Below are positions 63,656 to 64,000 of a stretch of 64,000 bases of DNA, piece by piece; the first letter of the stretch is position 1; each line of letters opens with the position of its first letter. A program made the translations under genes and the position numbers. The stretch covers positions 496,001-560,000 of the forward strand of contig CASGGR010000022.1 of the NCBI GenBank assembly GCA_949318235.1, read 5' to 3'. The stretch comes from Ecdyonurus torrentis (taxonomy: Eukaryota; Arthropoda; Insecta; Ephemeroptera; Heptageniidae). The notes beneath the pieces were generated by a model that worked only from the letters and a program-made list of their open reading frames with translations, made no database searches and was not told the DNA's origin.

Positions 63656-64000
63656 ATGAAACAAAGTTTCTATTTCAAGAACCAAATGTTATTGAATGAT
63701 GAAAATCATACTTTTTACACGATTAAAACTAGTTTTGATGATTTCTCAAAAACTAAGAATGCTACAGACTTCAAATTCATATTAAAACATAGCTTTTTCA
63801 ATTCTCTACAAAAATGATGTCTTGAACTTTTTTGCTCCGACGCATACTTTTTGGGTTATTGACAATTTTAGTTTTCACTCATCATGTAGCCAAACCTAGT
63901 CATGAAACAAAGTTTCTATTTCAAGAACCAAATGTTATTGAATGATAAAAATCATACTATTTACACGATTAAAACTAGTTTTGATGATTTCTCAAAAACG
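63656..64000 (+). repeat. Start of a third six-unit cycle, cut by the window edge
   Basis: A complete c6 unit (63656-63901, TTCATATTAAAAC) is followed by 99 bases (63902-64000) of a further unit with CATACTATTTACACG, consistent with c7. The array continues to the right of the window. Confidence 0.85.

Larger units (their letters stand above)
1..64000 (+). repeat. Tandem satellite array, ~245-bp monomer, 260 complete units plus two partial units
   Basis: The same roughly 245-bp sequence repeats without a break from the first to the last base, always in the same orientation. Setting the unit start at the A of ATGAAACAAAG puts complete units from 149 to 63901, a mean of about 245.2 bp. The length classes come from small indels: GCTTTTAATTC for GCTTTTTCAATTC gives 244 bp, and GCCCGACG for GCCCCGACG or CTCAAAACTA for CTCAAAAACTA gives 245 bp. 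One representative unit has about 30% G+C by hand count. No spacer, inversion or foreign insertion is visible. Array size, head-to-tail order and higher-order structure are typical of eukaryotic satellite DNA at centromeres or other heterochromatin; which of these applies is not shown by the sequence. I do not recognise the family. Confidence 0.98.

Noticed and set aside
179..63659. Many short open frames of about 66-94 codons on the plus strand and a few 71-codon frames on the minus strand
   Set aside because: They are repeats of the same few translations set by monomer length. Frames shift with one-base indels between units, no known domain is visible, both strands and several frames are open in the same place, and there is no ribosome-binding or promoter context. 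I do not annotate them as genes.
1..64000. CRISPR array
   Set aside because: The period is about 245 bp with no short repeat alternating with unique spacers; the whole unit repeats.
1..64000. Alpha satellite or a CENP-B-box satellite
   Set aside because: Monomer length is about 245 bp, not 171 bp, and no sequence fitting the CENP-B core TTCG....A..CGGG was found on either strand of the units read.
149..64000. Integrated virus or transposon made of direct repeats
   Set aside because: No long open frame, terminal repeat, polymerase, integrase or transposase sequence is present in any unit.

Overview
The whole 64 kb window is one uninterrupted, head-to-tail tandem satellite array. The repeat unit is an AT-rich monomer of about 245 bp (usually 244, 245 or 246 bp; about 30% G+C by hand count on one unit). 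Counting from the ATG in the shared start ATGAAACAAAG (ATGTAAC in one subtype), I placed 260 complete units from 149 to 63901. A partial unit lies at each edge (1-148 and 63902-64000). All units run in the same direction. I see no gene, RNA gene, transposon, CRISPR array, microsatellite block or unique spacer. An array this long with higher-order structure points to a eukaryotic chromosome, most plausibly centromeric, pericentromeric or other constitutive heterochromatin. I do not recognise the family and cannot name the species.

The units fall into recurrent subtypes told apart by shared substitutions and small indels. I use these labels. The c1 to c7 cycle is best seen at 43065-44781: c1 has the AAAATTTC start and is 244 bp; c2 has CATGCTTTT; c3 has GATATCGTG; c4 has a GCCCGACG 3' part; c5 has TCTAGA; c6 has TTCATATTAAAAC or TTCATATCAAAAC; c7 has AACGTTTTTG. 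Alpha units lack one T (ATAGCTTTTCAATTC). Beta units, which always follow alpha, start ATGTAAC and carry AAAATCTTAC.

Layout. 1-1865 is a seven-unit c-cycle. 2112-5300 and 6037-9213 are copies of a 13-unit block about 3.9 kb apart, with a two-unit duplication (5301-5791) and a hybrid unit between them. 9214-14605 holds three copies of a five-unit block. 14606-19512 and 19513-24419 are two copies of a 4,907-bp, 20-unit higher-order repeat (HOR), each built as 8+8+4. 24420-27365 is a transition. 27366-41838 contains three copies of a 4,170-bp, 17-unit HOR, with a 1,963-bp, 8-unit block between the second and third. 41839-56788 holds a 34-unit and a 27-unit derivative; these differ mainly by a 1,719-bp, seven-unit duplication. 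A 2,453-bp, ten-unit cassette occurs at 42329, 50671 and 58506. The right edge (60468-64000) returns to short six- and seven-unit cycles made of the same c-types as the left edge.

Nothing here works as a gene pathway. What can be read is the array's recombination history. Chimeric monomers sit at the block junctions, each with the 5' part of one subtype and the 3' part of another while keeping unit length, as expected from in-register unequal crossing-over. Units also carry recurrent dyad symmetries: an 8-bp-arm hairpin, a 12- to 18-bp central palindrome and a 13-bp hairpin at the unit start. An internal echo suggests the monomer itself is an old dimer. The short open frames in the array look incidental.
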